Source: Miscanthus floridulus
Taxonomy: Eukaryota; Streptophyta; Magnoliopsida; Poales; Poaceae
DNA: 64,000 bases
NCBI RefSeq assembly: GCF_019320115.1
Contig: NC_089581.1
Coordinates: forward strand, 11,595,707 to 11,659,706
Direction: 5' to 3'
Below, piece after piece: positions 33,342 to 46,399 of the stretch (the stretch's first letter is position 1; each line of letters opens with the position of its first letter). Made by a program: the position numbers and the translations under genes. The notes below the pieces were generated by a model. That model saw only the letters and a program-made list of their open reading frames with translations. It made no database searches and was not told the origin of the DNA.

Positions 33342-33374
33342 CAAAACTTCTTATAACTTGGAACAGTGGAAGTA

Positions 33375-33815
33375 TTATTATTCGGCTTACACAAAAATTA
33401 GAAGTATTATTCTATAAACTTGATCAAAATAAAGATATTTGAATTAATAATAAAGATAATGTGGTCTATAGTAATTTCAAAGGTACGGAGTACATTTAAA
33501 AGTTTCTAGTACGGTGGCATTTGCTGAAACAAAAAGGAACTGAGCACCCCATTGAAAGCCTATGTGCCCAAAGATGCTCCATAACATCCTTTACTTAGTT
33601 ACCGTTTGGTTGGGGAGGCAAGATGGAACAGGATGGTCCTGACTTTGCTTAGTGGGATGAGACGACTCTATTTTTTGTTTGGTTGGGAAGGGAAGGGACC
33701 AACCCGTTCTGTTTAGTCTAGAGACATCAAAAGTGGGATCAGGTACTGACAGATGGGACCCATATGTCATTGTATTTTATTTTTTTCCTTTTCTTCCCTG
33801 GCTTTATCCCTTTCG
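33375..33815. other. Intergenic stretch, MITE-like debris
   Basis: It contains repeated GTTTGGTTGGG words (33604 and 33679) reminiscent of MITE ends. No gene. Confidence 0.35.
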
Positions 33816-33925
33816 GCCCTGTTCGGTTGGCTAGAAAACGTTTGATGTTAATGTTGATTTGTTATGAGAGAAAAACACTGTTATTTCGCTAAAACGATAC
33901 GACGATAAGTTCAAACGGACAGGGC
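33816..33925. mobile_element. Short hAT-like MITE, 110 bp
   Basis: The inverted ends GGCCCTGTTCGGTTGGCT and CAAACGGACAGGGC surround TTATGAGAGAAAAACACTGTTAT, a core common in grass hAT-type MITEs. Confidence 0.75.
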
Positions 33926-34234
33926 TAAACCATCCCTAACCCACTGAGTTCGAGCTCGGCACTCTGCTTTCCTCTGCCGGTGCCTGCGCCTTCTCCACTG
34001 GTGCTCCTACAGTGCGCTGCCCGCCCTCCTCCACCGGAGGCTGGACGCATGCCGCCCCAGGCCTCCTCCGCGCAGCGCCCCGAGCCGCCTCCTCCACCAG
34101 TGCCCCGAGTTGCCTCCTCCGCCGACATGCCATAGCTCATCCGTGCATTGGCGGGGTCGCAACTCGTCCGCCCGGCGGCAAGGTTGAAACTCGCCCTTGA
34201 GTTGGCGGCGTGCATAGCTCTCATACGCGGCGGC
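33926..34234. other. GC-rich stretch ending in the target site of the giant solo LTR
   Basis: Rich in CCTCC and CCGCC, giving open frames on both strands without recognisable domains. Its last five bases, GCGGC (34230-34234), are one copy of the target-site duplication. Confidence 0.4.
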
Positions 34235-37200
34235 TATAACACACTGGTGTTACAATCTTGTTTAGCACCATGATTTAGGCCTAAGAAAAATTACCAAAAC
34301 GATTTTCTCGGATTTTAAAATTTTAAAAACCAGCCTTTCACGTCAACGGTAAAAATCAGAAATTATATTTTAAAACATTGTTTGTGGCGATTTGTTTTGC
34401 GCAAAATAATTACATAACGCCGTAATATTGTGTTCCATGGCTTGGTACGAGTATGAGCTATCGCGTGCGATGTTTATTGGTGAAAGTCAATAGGATTTAG
34501 CTCTTTTATAGTTGTCGGCAACGTATCGCTGTCACCTCCGTGTCGCGTTGTCTCACGCACAGGCAGGCAACCAGTAGAGCCACACGGTGCCCACGTGTTT
34601 CTGCTGTAGCATGTTCCCTCACGTACGTACCCTGGCGCACGTTATTGAGAAAGAGCCATGCTGCTACTGTTTCGCGCACAGGCCACGCATAGGGGCGCCA
34701 TTGCCGTGTCGTAGCGCGTGGAACATGTGCCGGGCTGCTGCTGTCGTGTCCTACTTTGCTTGCATGCCCTCTTTCTCTTTGTTTGGTATGCTTGGACCTA
34801 CCTCATTTCCTCTCCTCCCGGCGTGCGTTCACCGTCAGCGTCGATGTCTGTCTTGCCTCCGCTGCCTACCTTGCTTGTATTGCCTACCTTGCTTGTCTCT
34901 ACTGTTACTGTCTCTATTTGTCTGCCTCTTCATTATCTCTGCGCTGCCATGCGTAATGGAAGTTGGCCGAACACTCTTGTTTTCCTCCTTTTCCATTTCT
35001 GTGGTTGTGGCCTTGTCCTTGCCTGCCACTACTGGCCACGTTACGCCGTCCCAACCTGCCTTAGCGTCAGTGCTCTAGCATGTGTACGAAGTGTCCCTCC
35101 CTCGTGCTGCTTCCCTCCATTTCTTTTCTACTGCCGTGGAGGAGGCATCCCAGCTCCTGTATGCCTTGCTTGTCTTGTGTGCCTATGCCGAGCCGCTGCT
35201 CACTCTGTCTCCTTGCCTCTACGATCTGTCCTTGCTTGTTGTGACCATCTCTTTTTCCTCTCCGCGACGCACGCCAGGCTCGTGCCCATAGCGCTGCCTC
35301 CTCACTTTTCCTCTTGTGCCATTCTTCTTTGCTCTACCGTAGCCCGCTCCCACCTAGAGTAGCCCCAGTGCCCCACTGTCGGCATGCCTCCTACGCTAGG
35401 CCACCGTAGCCGCCCCTTCCCACAACGTGCGAGCGCACGTGCCCCTCGGCCCCGTGCTGGGCCTACTGCTCAGCAGCACCGCTCCTCCTGTTCCCCTGTG
35501 TGCTGGCGCCCCATCCTTTTTCCTCCTCCGTTGTGGCCACGCATGGCCGCTGGGCCATGCCTTATCCCGGCACGAGCAGCGCAAGGCAGCCGGAGCTGTG
35601 GAGTCGTACTGCAGCGCCATCTTCCCCTTCTCTGCCCTCGCCAGCCGCCCTGCCCCACAACATCTGCCTAGGCCTACACCTGCAGTCGTCATGTCTCACA
35701 ATCGTAGCTCTCCGCACTGCATCCATGCCATGGTCGTTCGTGTTGGTGCCAGCCCTCCCGTGCGCGTGCCCCTAGCCCTACGCTGGGCCTGCTGCTCCTC
35801 GGTGCGTCCATGCCACAGCGTTGTCCCTTCCTTCCCCGCTGCTCGGCCACCGCGCTCACAGGCGCAACCGAGCCCCCATGGCCCCAAGCTGTTGTCTTGC
35901 ACATGCACCCGCCATTGTTGTGCCTTCCACCACCACAATGCCACCGGCACACCCCGTTGTTGCGCCGCTCCACCTCCGCCGCTGCTCCGTGCTGTCTTTC
36001 CCCACTGGCGGGTGCGATGGTGGCCAGGATTTGGCTGGCCGTGCCCGTCGGCCCGATGCTCCTCTGCTCCTCTATATGTAGAAGATGAAGTGAATGATAT
36101 GAATCCAAGCAGAAATTTTATATAGGGTCCTTACTGCGAAATATGTGACTCATACGAATAGTATATGTTGGACTGCGGGGTAGTTTTGAGAAAATGCAGA
36201 GGCGTTTTTGCAAAATGGGGCACCACCGCTAGGTCTTCCGTCATGGGCCAGCCTGCTTGTACTAGGTCGCCTGGTCAGTAGGCCGCACGCGTGCCTTGTG
36301 GGCCACGCGTGTGTTGGGCTGCCTTGCTGCCTAGGTCGTTGGTCAAGCAAGCCTGGGGCTCGCCCGCGCTGGGCTGACCTTTGGCCGCCGTGCCTGGGCC
36401 GGCATGCTCCCGTGTTGCTGGGCCGTTCACGCCTGCGCGCTTGGGCCGGCCTGTGCCGCCTCGCCTGGGCCGCGTGTGCGCGGTTTTCTGCTGGGTCAGT
36501 TAGTGGCCGCCGACCCTTTTCCATTTTCGAAATGCTTTTCTAAAATAGGTTTCTAGTTTAAATTGTAAAATCAATATAAAATAGTATATGGATCCAAAAA
36601 TTATGAAACTAATTTTGTTAAGTTTCTAAAATCATGATCCATCTGTCAGTATATTTTGTTTACATAGTTTGATAATATTCTTGAATCTATATAATTAATT
36701 TGAGATACTTAATAGGGGAAAATATAAACTTGTAGGAATTGTTGTAATAAATTGGTAATAGTGTTGGGTCTGAAATTTTTACAGTAGGTTTCTAGCAATA
36801 TTAGGTGCTCAATGTAATTTTTGTAGCAACAGAATAATTAGTTGCTAGATAGATAATGATGTCCTAATTCAAATAAAGATTAAATCGATAGAATGAAATA
36901 AAGAAACTTCTTGGAATTGTATAACTAAAACAATTGTTGGGAAATAACGCCTTATTCGGCAACATGGATACGTAGAGCAGCGTTTGAGCTATCTCGTTAG
37001 CTTGTAAGGCGTGATCGGATTTCTAAGCATTCCGGTTGTCATTGGTTATTTACATCTATGCATTTGCCTCAATGCATATCATATAGGTACGATGATGGAT
37101 CAATGGATCAATTGAAGGATGATTGGGAATCCAAAGATGGTGTAATGGTATTCTCTCTAGGAGATGATACGATGGGCTTTTCTATTCAGTTGATGGTAGA

Positions 37201-37331
37201 TGATCTGAAGATATATACTAACTTTTAATATATATATCTTACCCAGGCAAGCCCCAGTGCATAACTCCTACTTTTCTGCACTTTAAATTATATTTGTGCA
37301 TTAAGTTTTTAGGAGTTGAATAAAATCCACT

Positions 37332-37334
<3 letters not shown>

Positions 37335-37396
<62 letters not shown>
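37335..37396. repeat. (AT)n microsatellite, about 31 units
   Basis: An uninterrupted AT dinucleotide run inside the giant solo LTR. Confidence 0.95.
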
Positions 37397-37400
<4 letters not shown>

Positions 37401-38008
37401 CATATGAGTCTTACTAGTATTACAGGATCGTGTAGATTGCTATGCTATAGGACTCTGGTAGAAGTCGAGTGATTGCCTGTCACTCGCGAAAGATAGGGAA
37501 TATATTACTATATTATTATCACTTGAAAAATATAAATGGTGGAAAGGAAAAATAGTGACCGAGCAGGGATATGGTTTGTGTATTGGTGGGTGTAAGAGGT
37601 TGTGTCGCTGTGGATGCGTGGCATAGCTTGGTTACACTATTTTCCCTGTCTGTGTCGGTTAAGGACCGTCTGTTGCATAAGACGCTAGGCAAGTCACAGA
37701 CTTATTATCTCAAGCACATACTCAGGTATGGGCGCTTGGAAGACTTGTTGCTCACTTGTCGTGGATCCGGCTCTTTTTCGGACCGACTGTTAGGGTGGTT
37801 TTTGGGTTAGGAGGTCCTTGCACCGCACTGAGTCCGGGACTCAAAGATGAGGGCTTGGAGTCCTAGTTTAGACGGGGACCTAGACATCTAGGACAGGAGG
37901 GTGATGGATTGGTCCTGCTTGTGCCTTGGGTACAAGCGGGGCATGTGTTTTCGGGGTACCTAGCTGGGGGCATTGATTCATGAATCGCAGGCATTCCGGT
38001 ACGACTTG

Positions 38009-39853
38009 TGAAAGCTCTAGTTTGGTTTTGGTTAATTGATGAAACCCTAAGTACTAACCTAGTTTATCAAGATGATTATGAGATAGGTAGCACTACTCCA
38101 AGTGATGAAGCAATAGTGAAGATCATAACAATGGTGATGGCATGGTGACGGTCAAATGCTTAAACTTAGAAAAGAAAAAAGAGAAAAACAAAAGGCTCAA
38201 GGCAAAGGTATAAAATGTAGGAGCCATTTTGTTTTGGTGATTAAGACACTTAGCGAGTGTGGTCACATTTAGGATTGATAGCCATAATATTAAAAGGGGT
38301 GAAACTCGTATCGAAATACGGTTATCAAAGTGCCACTAGATGCTCTAATTCATTGCATATGCATTTAGGATCTACTGGAGTGCTAACACCCTTGAAAATA
38401 TTTGTGAAAATATGCTAACACATGTGCACAAAGTGATACACTTGATGGTTGGCACATTGGAGCAAGGGTGAAGAAGGTTAGAAGTGAAAACGAGTTGGTC
38501 GCGAAGACGCTGGCGTCGGTCAACTGACCGGACGCTAGGGTCTGAAAGCACCGGACAGCTGGTAGCATGCGTCCAGTCGAGCTGGTCGGTCAGCACAGTA
38601 CCTAGGGTACTGCACACCGGACGTGGCCTGGGTCTGGTCATCAAGGTGGACCGGACACGTCTGGTCGAAGAAATATGCCTCGGGGAGCTTACTGGAAACG
38701 ATCGGACGCTGAGGCTTCTGCGTCCGGTCAGTTTAGCCAGAGCAGTCCGGTCAAGTACGTAGCCGTTGAAAATTGACGAACAACGTTTGAAAGCTAGTGA
38801 CACATGGCATGAATCAGTGGACCGGATGCTGAGTCCAGGGTCCAGTCAGTATGACCGGAGCGTCCGGTCAGAGCGCGTTTTTGCCCAGTGAAGAGGTATA
38901 ACGGCTCTATTTGATTGGGGCTCTATTTATAGCCCCATGGCCGGCTCAAGGGGTAACTCTTGCACATTTTCATTGACATAGCAACCTTGTGAGCTTAGCC
39001 AAAGTCCTCCCACTTATCTCCATCATTGATTCATCATCTTTGTGAGATTGAGAGAGAATCCAAGTGCATTGCTTGAGTGATTGCATCTAGAGGCACTTGG
39101 TATTCGTGTTGCGCTACGGATTTTACTTGTTACTCTTGGTGGTTGCCACCACCTAGATGGCTCAGTGCAGCGGTGGAGGATTGGCATGAGTTGGTGATTG
39201 TTCGTAGCCATCTCCGGTGATTGTGAGAGGAGTTGTACCTTCCCCGGCGGAGCGCCGAAAGGTAACTCTAGTAAATTGCTCGTGTCATTGAGTTACCTCA
39301 CTTGTAGGTCGGTTCTTGCAGTGTCCTATCGTGTGGACGAGGTTTGTGAAACACCTCTTAGCCGCCGAACCACCAAGTGTTGGTCGACACAACGGGAACT
39401 AGCGTGTTGGCAAGCACGTGAACCTTGGGAGAAAAATCGGTTGTCTCTTGTCATTTGCATTCTCCCGGTGATTGGCTTAATCTTCATCTTGTGATTGGTT
39501 CATCCCCTACACGGTGGTATAATCACCCTACTCACCTATTTACATTCTTGCAAACTAGTTGATACAAGCTCTTTAGTGTAATTAGAATTGAGAGCTTGCT
39601 TTATTATTGTCATTCATCTAGTTGAGCTCTTTAGAGTAGCAAGATTGAGAGCTCTTAGTGAGTAGTTACATAGCAAGTTTGGGTGCCTAAGTAATCATTG
39701 CAACTAGAATTGTTGGATAGGTGGCTTGCAACCCTTGTAGAGCTAGAGCAAGTTTGCATGACGCTATTTGTCATACTAATCAAATTGCTCTAGTTGATTT
39801 GTAGATTTTTAAATAGGCTATTCACCCCCCTCTAGCCATATTAGGACCTTTCA
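38009..39853 (+). repeat. 5' LTR of the Copia element
   Basis: TGAAAGCTCTAG...GGACCTTTCA. 38510-38890 is a cluster of CCGGACGC/CCGGTC words, a GC-rich island rich in CpG and CNG sites. In the first about 345 bases I count roughly 16 differences from the 3' LTR, nearly all transitions. Confidence 0.95.
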
Positions 39854-39856
39854 AGT

Positions 39857-39868
39857 GGTATCAGAGCC
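39857..39868 (+). other. Primer-binding site (initiator tRNA-Met)
   Basis: TGGTATCAGAGC starts three bases after the 5' LTR end. It is the standard plant Copia primer site. Confidence 0.9.
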
Positions 39869-39912
39869 GTGGTCATCGTTTGATTAAGGCTTAACAACCT
39901 CGGTGTCAAATT

Positions 39913-41951
39913 ATGGCTCAAGTTATGTTCAACCATGTGGGGGGCAAATCCACCGTTCTTTGATGGCACATGCTATGATTATTGGAAGAGAAAGATGAGG
40001 ATGTATCTTGGTTCAATCAATGATCAAGTATGGGAAGTGACCGAAAATGACTATGCTATCATTGATCCCGATGATCCAACCAATCAAGATAAGATCAACA
40101 AGCAATGCAATACAATGGCTCTCAACACCATATACAATGCCATTGATTCAAAGGTGTTTGAGCAAATCAAGGATTGTGATAGAGCAAATGAGGTGTGGAA
40201 GAGATTGGAGGAAACATATGAGGGCATACCGGCGGTGAAGAGTGCCAAGTTGTACATCCTCAAGGACAAGTTGACAAGTTTCAAGATGAAGGATGATGAG
40301 AGCATTCCGGAGATGTTCCATTGATTGCAAGTCATTGTCAATGACTTGAAGGTATTGGGAGAGAAGATCAAGGATGATGATGTCTCCCATCGATTCTTGA
40401 TGTGCTTACCTCCAAGATTTGAGATGTTAAGATTGCTCATCATAAGAGGAGGATTGAAGGACATTACCCCCAACCAAGTACTAGGTGATGTCATGACACA
40501 AGAGACATACCGTGTGGAAAAGGGAGGGGGATGACAAGGAGGACAAGAAGGAAGAAGAGGATAAGAAGAAGAAAAGCATAGCATTCAAGGCTAGTTCATC
40601 ATCATACAAAAATAAGGGCAAGTCCAAGAAAGAATCAAGTGATGATGATGATCTTAGTGATATTGATGATGAAGCTATGGCTCTCTTTGTGCGCAAGATG
40701 GGAAAATTTATGAAGAAGAAGGGCTATGGTGCAAGAAAGAGAAGAGATCACACCAAGAAGAAAGAGTATGTGAGAAGATGCTATAATTGCAAAAGCCCCG
40801 ATCATGTAGTAGCAAATTGTCCATACAATAGTGACAATGATAAGGATGAGAAGAAGAAGCACAAGGAGGATAAGAAAGAAAAGAAGGAGAAGAGAATGAC
40901 CTTCCAAAAGAAGAAGAAGGGTGGAGGCTATGTGGTCACATGGGATAGTGATGGCTCTTCGGATAGTGATAGCTCTAGTGACAATGACAAGAAATCTATC
41001 AAGAGAGCACTAGCAAGCATCGCCATCAACAACAAGCCCTCCATCTTCGACACTCCATTGACGTGCCTCATGGCAAAACCTACCAAGGTAAAATATGATG
41101 TGAGTGATGATGATGAATGTGAAAGTGATGCTTGTAGGAGTGATGATGATAATGAGGAGTACTCCAAGGAGGAGCTCATGGACATGTGTGAGCAAGTGCA
41201 TACTTGCTTTGAGATGAAGAGAAAGGAGTGCAAGGAATTGAACAAGAAAGTCAAATTTCTTGAGCAATCCCTTGATGAGCTCAATGCCACTCATGAGAGG
41301 CTAATGGAAGCCCATGAGAAGCTTGGCAAAGCTCACTCTAAGCTTGAAAAGGCTCACTCCTCTCTCATTGAGCAAGTCAAAGTGGAGGAAGCCAAGAAGG
41401 AGCAAGTGATCATAACATGTGATGTGGGACTAACATGTGATCTTATTAATGAATCTTTTCATAAACCCATTATTGTTGCTCCTACTAACACCTCTTGTAG
41501 CACTACCACTTCCACTCCATCTATAAATGATGCATCACTTATGGTGGAAAATGAGAACCTCAAGAAGGAGGTGAATGAGCTTACTCGTGTCTTAGGCAAT
41601 GTCTATGGTGGAGAAGCCCACTTGCTAAAGTGCTTAGGTAGCCAAAGGTTTTCTCTCAACAAAGAAGGATTAGGCTATACCCCCAAGAAAGACAAGGCGG
41701 CCTTTGTCACTCCCAAAGCTAGCTTTGTGATGGGCAATGGTCGGTTTTGTAATAGATGCAAGCAAGTTAGGCATATAAAGCAAAATTGCAAAACTAACAA
41801 GAACAAGCTACCTAATGTATCCTCAATCAAATTTGATTCTTGTTACATGCTTTATAAGGGTGCCAATGGTGTGAAGGCTAAGTTTATTGGTACACCAATT
41901 GTGGGCCCTAAAGAAGAAGGCCATTTGGGTACCAAAGACCTTGGTGACTAA
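39913..41951 (+). pseudogene. gag: Copia gag, disrupted
   Basis: The likely start is ATG at 39913 (MAQVMFNHV...). An extra G in the G-run near 39940 shifts the frame, so the body begins in a second frame at 39935. The N-terminal gag part (FFDGTCYDYWKRKMRMYLGS, W and Y rich) fits the UBN2/DUF4219-type Copia gag. A TGA at 40322-40324 and a second frameshift in the G-run near 40525 follow. The rest is a Lys/Glu/Asp-rich protein with the zinc knuckle CYNCKSPDHVVANC (40779-40820, CX2CX4HX4C) and a second Cys/His motif (CNRCKQVRHIKQNC) near 41750. Gag forms the virus-like particle and binds the element RNA. With two frameshifts and a stop, this copy should not make full Gag. Confidence 0.85.
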
Positions 41952-42031
41952 CCTACAAGGACCCAAGCAAGTTTGGGTATCTAAAAGAAATTGATCTTCT
42001 TTTATAAGTAAATTATAAAGCCGGGAGAAGG

Positions 42032-45000
42032 CATTGGGTGCTTGATAGTGGATGCACACAACACATGACCGATGATTAAGAATGTTCAATTCAATCAATG
42101 AAAGCAAGAGCAATGGGATTGATAGTATAACATTTGGTGACAATGGCAAAGGCAAGGTCAAAGGGCTTGGTAAGATTACAATATCCAATGATTTGAGCAT
42201 TTCCAATGTGCTACTAGTAGAGAGCTTGAACTTTAACTTATTGTCGATAGCTCAATTGTGTGATCTTGGATTCAAGTGCATATTTGGTGTGGATGATGTA
42301 GAGATTATAAGTGTAGATGGCTCTAACTTGATATTCAAAGGATTTAGATATGAGAATCTATACTTAGTTGATTTCAATGCTAGAGAAGCTCAATTATCAA
42401 CATGTTTGATCACTAAGTCTAGCATGGGTTGGTTATGGCATAGAAGGCTTGGTCATATTGGAATGAAACAATTGAACAAATTGATTAAGCATGACCTAAT
42501 TAGAGGCTTGAAAGATGTCACATTTGAGAAGGATAAGCTATGTAGTGCATGTCAAGCCGGAAAGCAAGTTGGTAATACACATCCTAAGAAGAGCATAATG
42601 AGCACATCTAAGGCATTTGAGTTGATGCACATGGACTTGTTTGGACCAACCACATACACTAGCATTAGTGTAAATAAATATAGGTTTGTGATTGTGGATG
42701 ATTTCACTAGATACACATGGGTGTTCTTTCTTGGTGACAAGAGTGATGTGTTTGCAATATTCAAATCATTTGTCAAGGGCATTCACAATGAGTTTGAAAC
42801 AACCATCAAGAAAGTTAGAAGTGACAATGGTAGTGAATTCAAGAACACTAGAATTTATGAGTTGTGTGATGAATTTAGAATTAGACATCAATTCTTGGCC
42901 AAGTACACTCCCCAATCAAATGGCTTAGTTGAAAGGAAGAATAGAACTTTGATTGACATGGCAAGATCAATGTTGAGTGAGTACAATGTGAGTCATTCAT
43001 TTTGGGCCAAAGCAATCAACACGGCTTGCTACTATAGCAACCGACTCTATTGTCACCCCATGATGGAAAAGACATCTTATGAGCTATTGAATGGAAGAAA
43101 GCCCAACATAGCATACTTCCGGGTCTTTGGTTGTAAATACTATATATTAAAGAAAGGCACTAGATTAAGCAAGTTTGAAAAGAAATGTGATGAAGGTTTC
43201 TTGCTTGGCTACTCCACTACTAGCAAGGCTTATAGAGTTTGGAATTTGGCTAGTGGTACTCTTGAGGAGGTTCATGATGTGGAATTTGATGAAACAAATG
43301 GTTCCCATGAGGAAGATGAGAACCTAGATGATGTAAAAGACACTCAATTGGTCAATGCAATGAAGAACATGGACATTGGTGAGTTAAGGCCTAGAGAGGT
43401 GATTGATATTGAAGATGACAAGAATCAAGTGCTCTCTAACTCAAATATACAATCTAGTGGTTCTCATGATCAAATCCAAGCAAGCACTAGTAATGGCAAT
43501 ATGCAAGATCAACAAATGGCTAGTTCATCATCTCAACCAAGTGATCAATCTAATGCAAGCAATCAAGTGCAAGTGCTTCAACCAACCAATGTTGAAAGAG
43601 ATCATCCATTGGATACTATCATTGGTGATATTTCAAGAGGAGTACAAACTAGATCAAGATTGGCATCATTTTGTGAGCACTTCTCATTTGTGTCATCCAT
43701 TGAGCCTAAGAAGATAGATGAAGCTTTGAGGGATGTTGATTGGATCAATGCTATGCATGAAGAGCTAAACAACTTCACATGAAACCAAGTATGGGATTTA
43801 GTTAAGAGACCTAAGGATCATAATGTGATTGGAACTAAGTGGGTCTTTCAGAACAAGCAAGATCAAGATGGGATAGTAATAAGGAACAAAGCAAGATTAG
43901 TGGCTCAAGGTTACACTCAAGTTGAAGGTCTTGACTTTGGAGAAACATATGCCCCGGTTATAAGATTGGAAGTAATTAGGATCTTGCTAGCTTATGCTTG
44001 TGCCCACAACATCAAGTTATATCAAATGGATGTGAAAAGTGTATTTCTCAATGGGTACATCAATGAGCTTGTGTATGTTGAGCAACCTCCCAGTTTTGAA
44101 GATGAAAAGAAACTCAACCATGTGTTCAAGTTGAGAAAGGCTTTGTATGGATTGAAACAAGCACCTAGAGCATGGTATGAGAGATTGAGAGATTTCCTAC
44201 TCTCTAAGGGATTCAAGATAGGAAAGGTTAACACCACTCTCTTCACCAAGAAGCTTGGGAATGACTTGTTTGTAATGCAAATCTATGTTGATGATATCAT
44301 CTTTGGGTCAACAAATCAAGAATTTTGTGAGGAGTTTGGCAAGATGCTGGCAAGTGAGTTTGAGATGTCCATGATTGGAGAACTTAGTTACTTCCTTGGT
44401 CTTCAAATCAAGCAAATGAAGAATGGCACATTTGTAAGTCAAGGCAAGTATATCAAGGACATGCTTAAGAAGTTTGAAATGGATGAGAGTAAAGCTATTA
44501 GTACACCAATGGGAACAAGTGGAAGCTTGGATAGTGATACTAGTGGCAACATGGTGGATCAAAAGATGTATCGGTCTATGATTGGAAGCCTACTCTATGT
44601 GACCGCATCAAGGCCGGATGTGATGTTTAGTGTATGCATATGTGCTAGATTTCAAGCCTCACCAAGAGAAAGTCATTTGAAGGTAACTAAGAGAATATTA
44701 AGGTACTTAAAGCATACACAACATATTGGATTATGGTATCCCAAAGGAGTAAGATTTGAGTTGATTGGATATTCGGATTCCAATTATACGGGATGCAAAG
44801 TTGAGAGAAAGAGCACATCGGGCACATGTCAACTATTGGAAAGATCACTTGTGTCTTGGTCATCAAAGAAGCAAAATAGTGTAGCACTTTCAACCGCCGA
44901 AGCGGAGTACATTTCGGCCGGTAGTTGTTGTGCTCAATTACTTTGGATGAAGGCTACTTTGAGTGACTTTGAAATCAAGTTCAAGCAAGTGCCATTGCTA

Positions 45001-45237
45001 TGTGACAATGAAAGTGCCGTAAAGCTCACCAACAACCCGGTTCAACACTCAAGAACAAAGCATATTGATGTCCGACATCATTTCATAAGAGATCACCAAC
45101 AAAAAGGGGACATTTGCATAGAGAGTGTGGGCACCGAAGATCAACTTGCCGACATATTCACCAAACCACTTGATGAGAAGAGGTTTTGCAAGCTAAGGAA
45201 TGAATTGAACATACTTGACTTCTCCAATATGTGTTGA
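42032..45237 (+). pseudogene. pol: Copia pol (protease, integrase, reverse transcriptase, RNase H), disrupted
   Basis: The protease active site HWVLDSGCTQHMT lies at 42032-42070, before a one-base frameshift. The main frame from 42082 then holds the gag-pre-integrase HHCC region (HRRLGHIG...CSACQAG, about 42440-42560). The integrase core follows with MDLFGP, the RSDNGSEF Asp and the ERKNRTL Glu of the DDE triad. A single TGA at 43780-43782 separates this from the reverse transcriptase frame (43825-45237), which has KARLVAQGYTQ, YQMDVKSVFLNG, YGLKQAPRAWY and the catalytic YVDDIIFGS. RNase H follows (SAEAEYISAG, CDNESAVKLTNNPVQHSRTKHIDVR) and ends IFTKPLDEKRF. Apart from the frameshift and one stop, pol is nearly intact, so the insertion is fairly young. 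Confidence 0.93.
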
Positions 45238-46399
45238 TGCACCCCCATTATATGACATGCCTCTCCTTCGAGCAATCCAAGGTAAAAGTTGATTGGCATG
45301 TCATACATCCTTGCTAAGGACATGATTAGTGCATCTTGACATATTTCACATTTGAATAGGCTCATTCATGAAAGTCAAATGAATTTGATGCTTGTATGGT
45401 ACCACTATTACTTATATGTTTGAAATGATCTAGTGGTAGCATATGACATGTTTATGGGCTCGCAAACCTAGTGTTTGATTTAGAAAATAAGCTATAAGTG
45501 TTTAACTCAACATGGTACAAGATAACCCTTATTTGGAGGTGTGAAGAAGCTTGTCCTTGGATCAAACCGAGTTAAATATCTTTTTGCAAGTAATCTAGAT
45601 TGAACCAAATTGGGAAAATGATACTCATTTCACATGGTCTCACCCCAATATATCTATAATTTAAGGCCACTTTTTGTGCAAATTGTTGACATTATTAATC
45701 CTACCCTATCTATACTTTAAGCCTTTGTGGTCATTAATGACAAAGGGGGAGAAATAATGTACAAAGATAGTGAAACAAAGGGGGAGAGATAATATATGAC
45801 AAAAGAAGGGGATCAATTCAATTTTTGAGCATACAAATAGGGGGAGCAAGCTCATAAACTTATATGGTGCATTTGAATGAGCATAACATATGTTTGCTTG
45901 CATGTCATAAGTTTTAATTTCAAATATCCATGCTTGTGTGGTGTATGCTAGTTGTAGGTTTGAATGTTGAAATGAAAAACTAGCATGCATAGGCTAAGTA
46001 ACTAGACTTATGTTTATTCTATGGAAACTAGACCCTTGCATGTAATGTTGATCTCACGGGGTATTCTAGTCTTTTTGTATATGTCTAGTTACTAATGGTG
46101 CTAAGGATGGTATATTGGTGCACTCCGATTGGTATCACGCTTCAAAGGTCCATCTCTTACACCTTAGCATCATTGGTAGAAATTGTCTCCTATATTTCCT
46201 ATCTAAGCATATGTGCAAGCTACAATCCAAACTCTTAGCACATATGTAGGGGGAGCAATTGCTACCATTTGGAGTTCATGAAACTTGTCCATATCCTTTA
46301 CACATGGTAAATATGCTTGGACAAGCAACATGGATTCAAATGAACTTTAATTCATATCTTTGTATAAGGGTTGTCATCAATTACCAAAAAGGAGGAGTT
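45238..46399 (+). other. Post-pol region and polypurine tract of the Copia element
   Basis: Noncoding, with repeated AAAGGGGGAGA and TAGGGGGAGCA words at 45740-45850 and 46245. The tract AAAAAGGAGGAG at 46386-46397 abuts the 3' LTR and is the likely plus-strand primer. Such purine-rich words are usual in SIRE-type elements. Confidence 0.7.

Larger units (their letters stand above)
30573..33372. mobile_element. Stowaway-like MITE (about 212 bp) split by an LTR element
   Basis: The left end TA-CTCCCTTCTATCTAAAAAAAG and the right end ACTTGGAACAGTGGAAG-TA are imperfect inverses flanked by TA (30571-30572 and 33373-33374). The LTR element at 30759-33341 inserted in the right half, so the MITE is older. 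Confidence 0.6.

Noticed and set aside
34587..36125. Long overlapping open frames (up to 232 codons) rich in Pro, Cys, Ser and Ala
   Set aside because: They lie inside the solo LTR, occur in several frames and both strands of a GC-rich stretch, and show no domain. Chance open frames.
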